Positions 12,754 to 12,818 of a stretch of DNA of 12,818 bases are shown here, one piece after another. Every line of letters starts with the position of its first letter. Position 1 is the first letter of the stretch. Position numbers and translations under genes: made by a program. The stretch comes from Candidatus Martarchaeota archaeon (lineage in GTDB: Archaea > Micrarchaeota > Micrarchaeia > Micrarchaeales > CABMGC01): the NCBI GenBank assembly GCA_023487825.1, contig JAMDBP010000020.1, positions 11,308-24,125 of the forward strand. The letters are read 5' to 3'. The notes below the pieces were generated by a model. It had not been told where the DNA came from. It ran no database searches and saw nothing but the letters and a program-made list of their open reading frames with translations.

Positions 12754-12818
12754 CAGCTACCTTTTACAATCAATGCTGCCTTCTCAGGGTCGTACTTCCA
12801 GTCTTCAGGAATGGCGCC
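12753..12818 (-). CDS. rps15: 30S ribosomal protein uS15, C-terminal end (partial)
   Basis: The last 21 codons of a gene that enters from the right edge. They read GAIPEDWKYDPEKAALIVKG then S and stop at TGA. The P-x-x-WKYD/E-x-x-x-A-x-x-x-V pattern is the C-terminus of archaeal and eukaryotic uS15 (compare the LPPNWKYES...ASALVA end of human RPS13). The stop overlaps the eS1 start by one base, so the two are in one operon. Identification rests on this short tail and the neighbour. Confidence 0.75.
   Translation of the reverse strand, partial: GAIPEDWKYDPEKAALIVKGS

Noticed and set aside
1..12818. CRISPR array, insertion sequence or phage genes
   Set aside because: No regularly spaced direct repeats, transposase, terminal inverted repeats or phage proteins were seen.

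Overview
The window is archaeal. It carries ribosomal proteins eS1 and uS15 in the usual archaeal neighbour order, a PAC2 proteasome-assembly-type protein, and a pilin-like protein with a class III signal peptide. Box A (TATA) promoters lie about 25-35 nt from start codons, Shine-Dalgarno variants are of the GGTGA(T) type, and the tRNA genes lack an encoded CCA. Very short spacers, many leaderless-looking promoters and a tRNA-Leu with a D-loop insertion suggest a small-genome lineage. A DPANN/Micrarchaeota-like archaeon, possibly from an acidic metal-rich setting, is my guess; it is not proven by the sequence.

Layout. 1-1513: the first codons of a leftward gene, a PAC2 protein, an enlarged tRNA-Leu(UAA), and a small unknown protein with an internal duplication. 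1514-3102 (minus): LemA then HtpX, a membrane stress pair. 3168-3918: tRNA-Thr behind a palindromic TATA element, a decayed P-loop kinase fragment, and an IPP-isomerase-like Nudix hydrolase. 3956-6256 (minus): a CDGSH iron-sulfur protein and an M13 metallopeptidase. 6352-8121: tRNA-Cys diverging from a two-gene unit that encodes a four-CBS protein with an HPF-like C-terminus and a class III signal peptide pilin-like protein. 8163-11123: tRNA-Leu(CAG) followed by a compact mercury-resistance operon. 11240-12123: a small secreted protein, two hairpins, and a YeaO-type DUF488 protein. 12190-12818 (minus): eS1 and the C-terminus of uS15.

The most notable unit is the mercury operon. A perfect inverted repeat overlaps its promoter. 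Four tightly packed genes follow: a MerT-like membrane protein with two extra N-terminal helices, a membrane-anchored thioredoxin-like protein with a WCSTC motif, an ArsR-family regulator whose three cysteines have the same spacing as the CmtR metal site, and mercuric reductase MerA with its C-terminal Cys pair. MerA has no ATG, GTG or TTG early enough to include its first Rossmann strand. The best-placed initiation codon is an ATA that overlaps the regulator's stop codon and follows a Shine-Dalgarno sequence.

The inferred working is Hg(II) uptake by the MerT-like protein, thiol chemistry at the outer membrane face by the thioredoxin-like protein, reduction to Hg(0) by MerA, and derepression by the ArsR protein when its cysteines bind metal.
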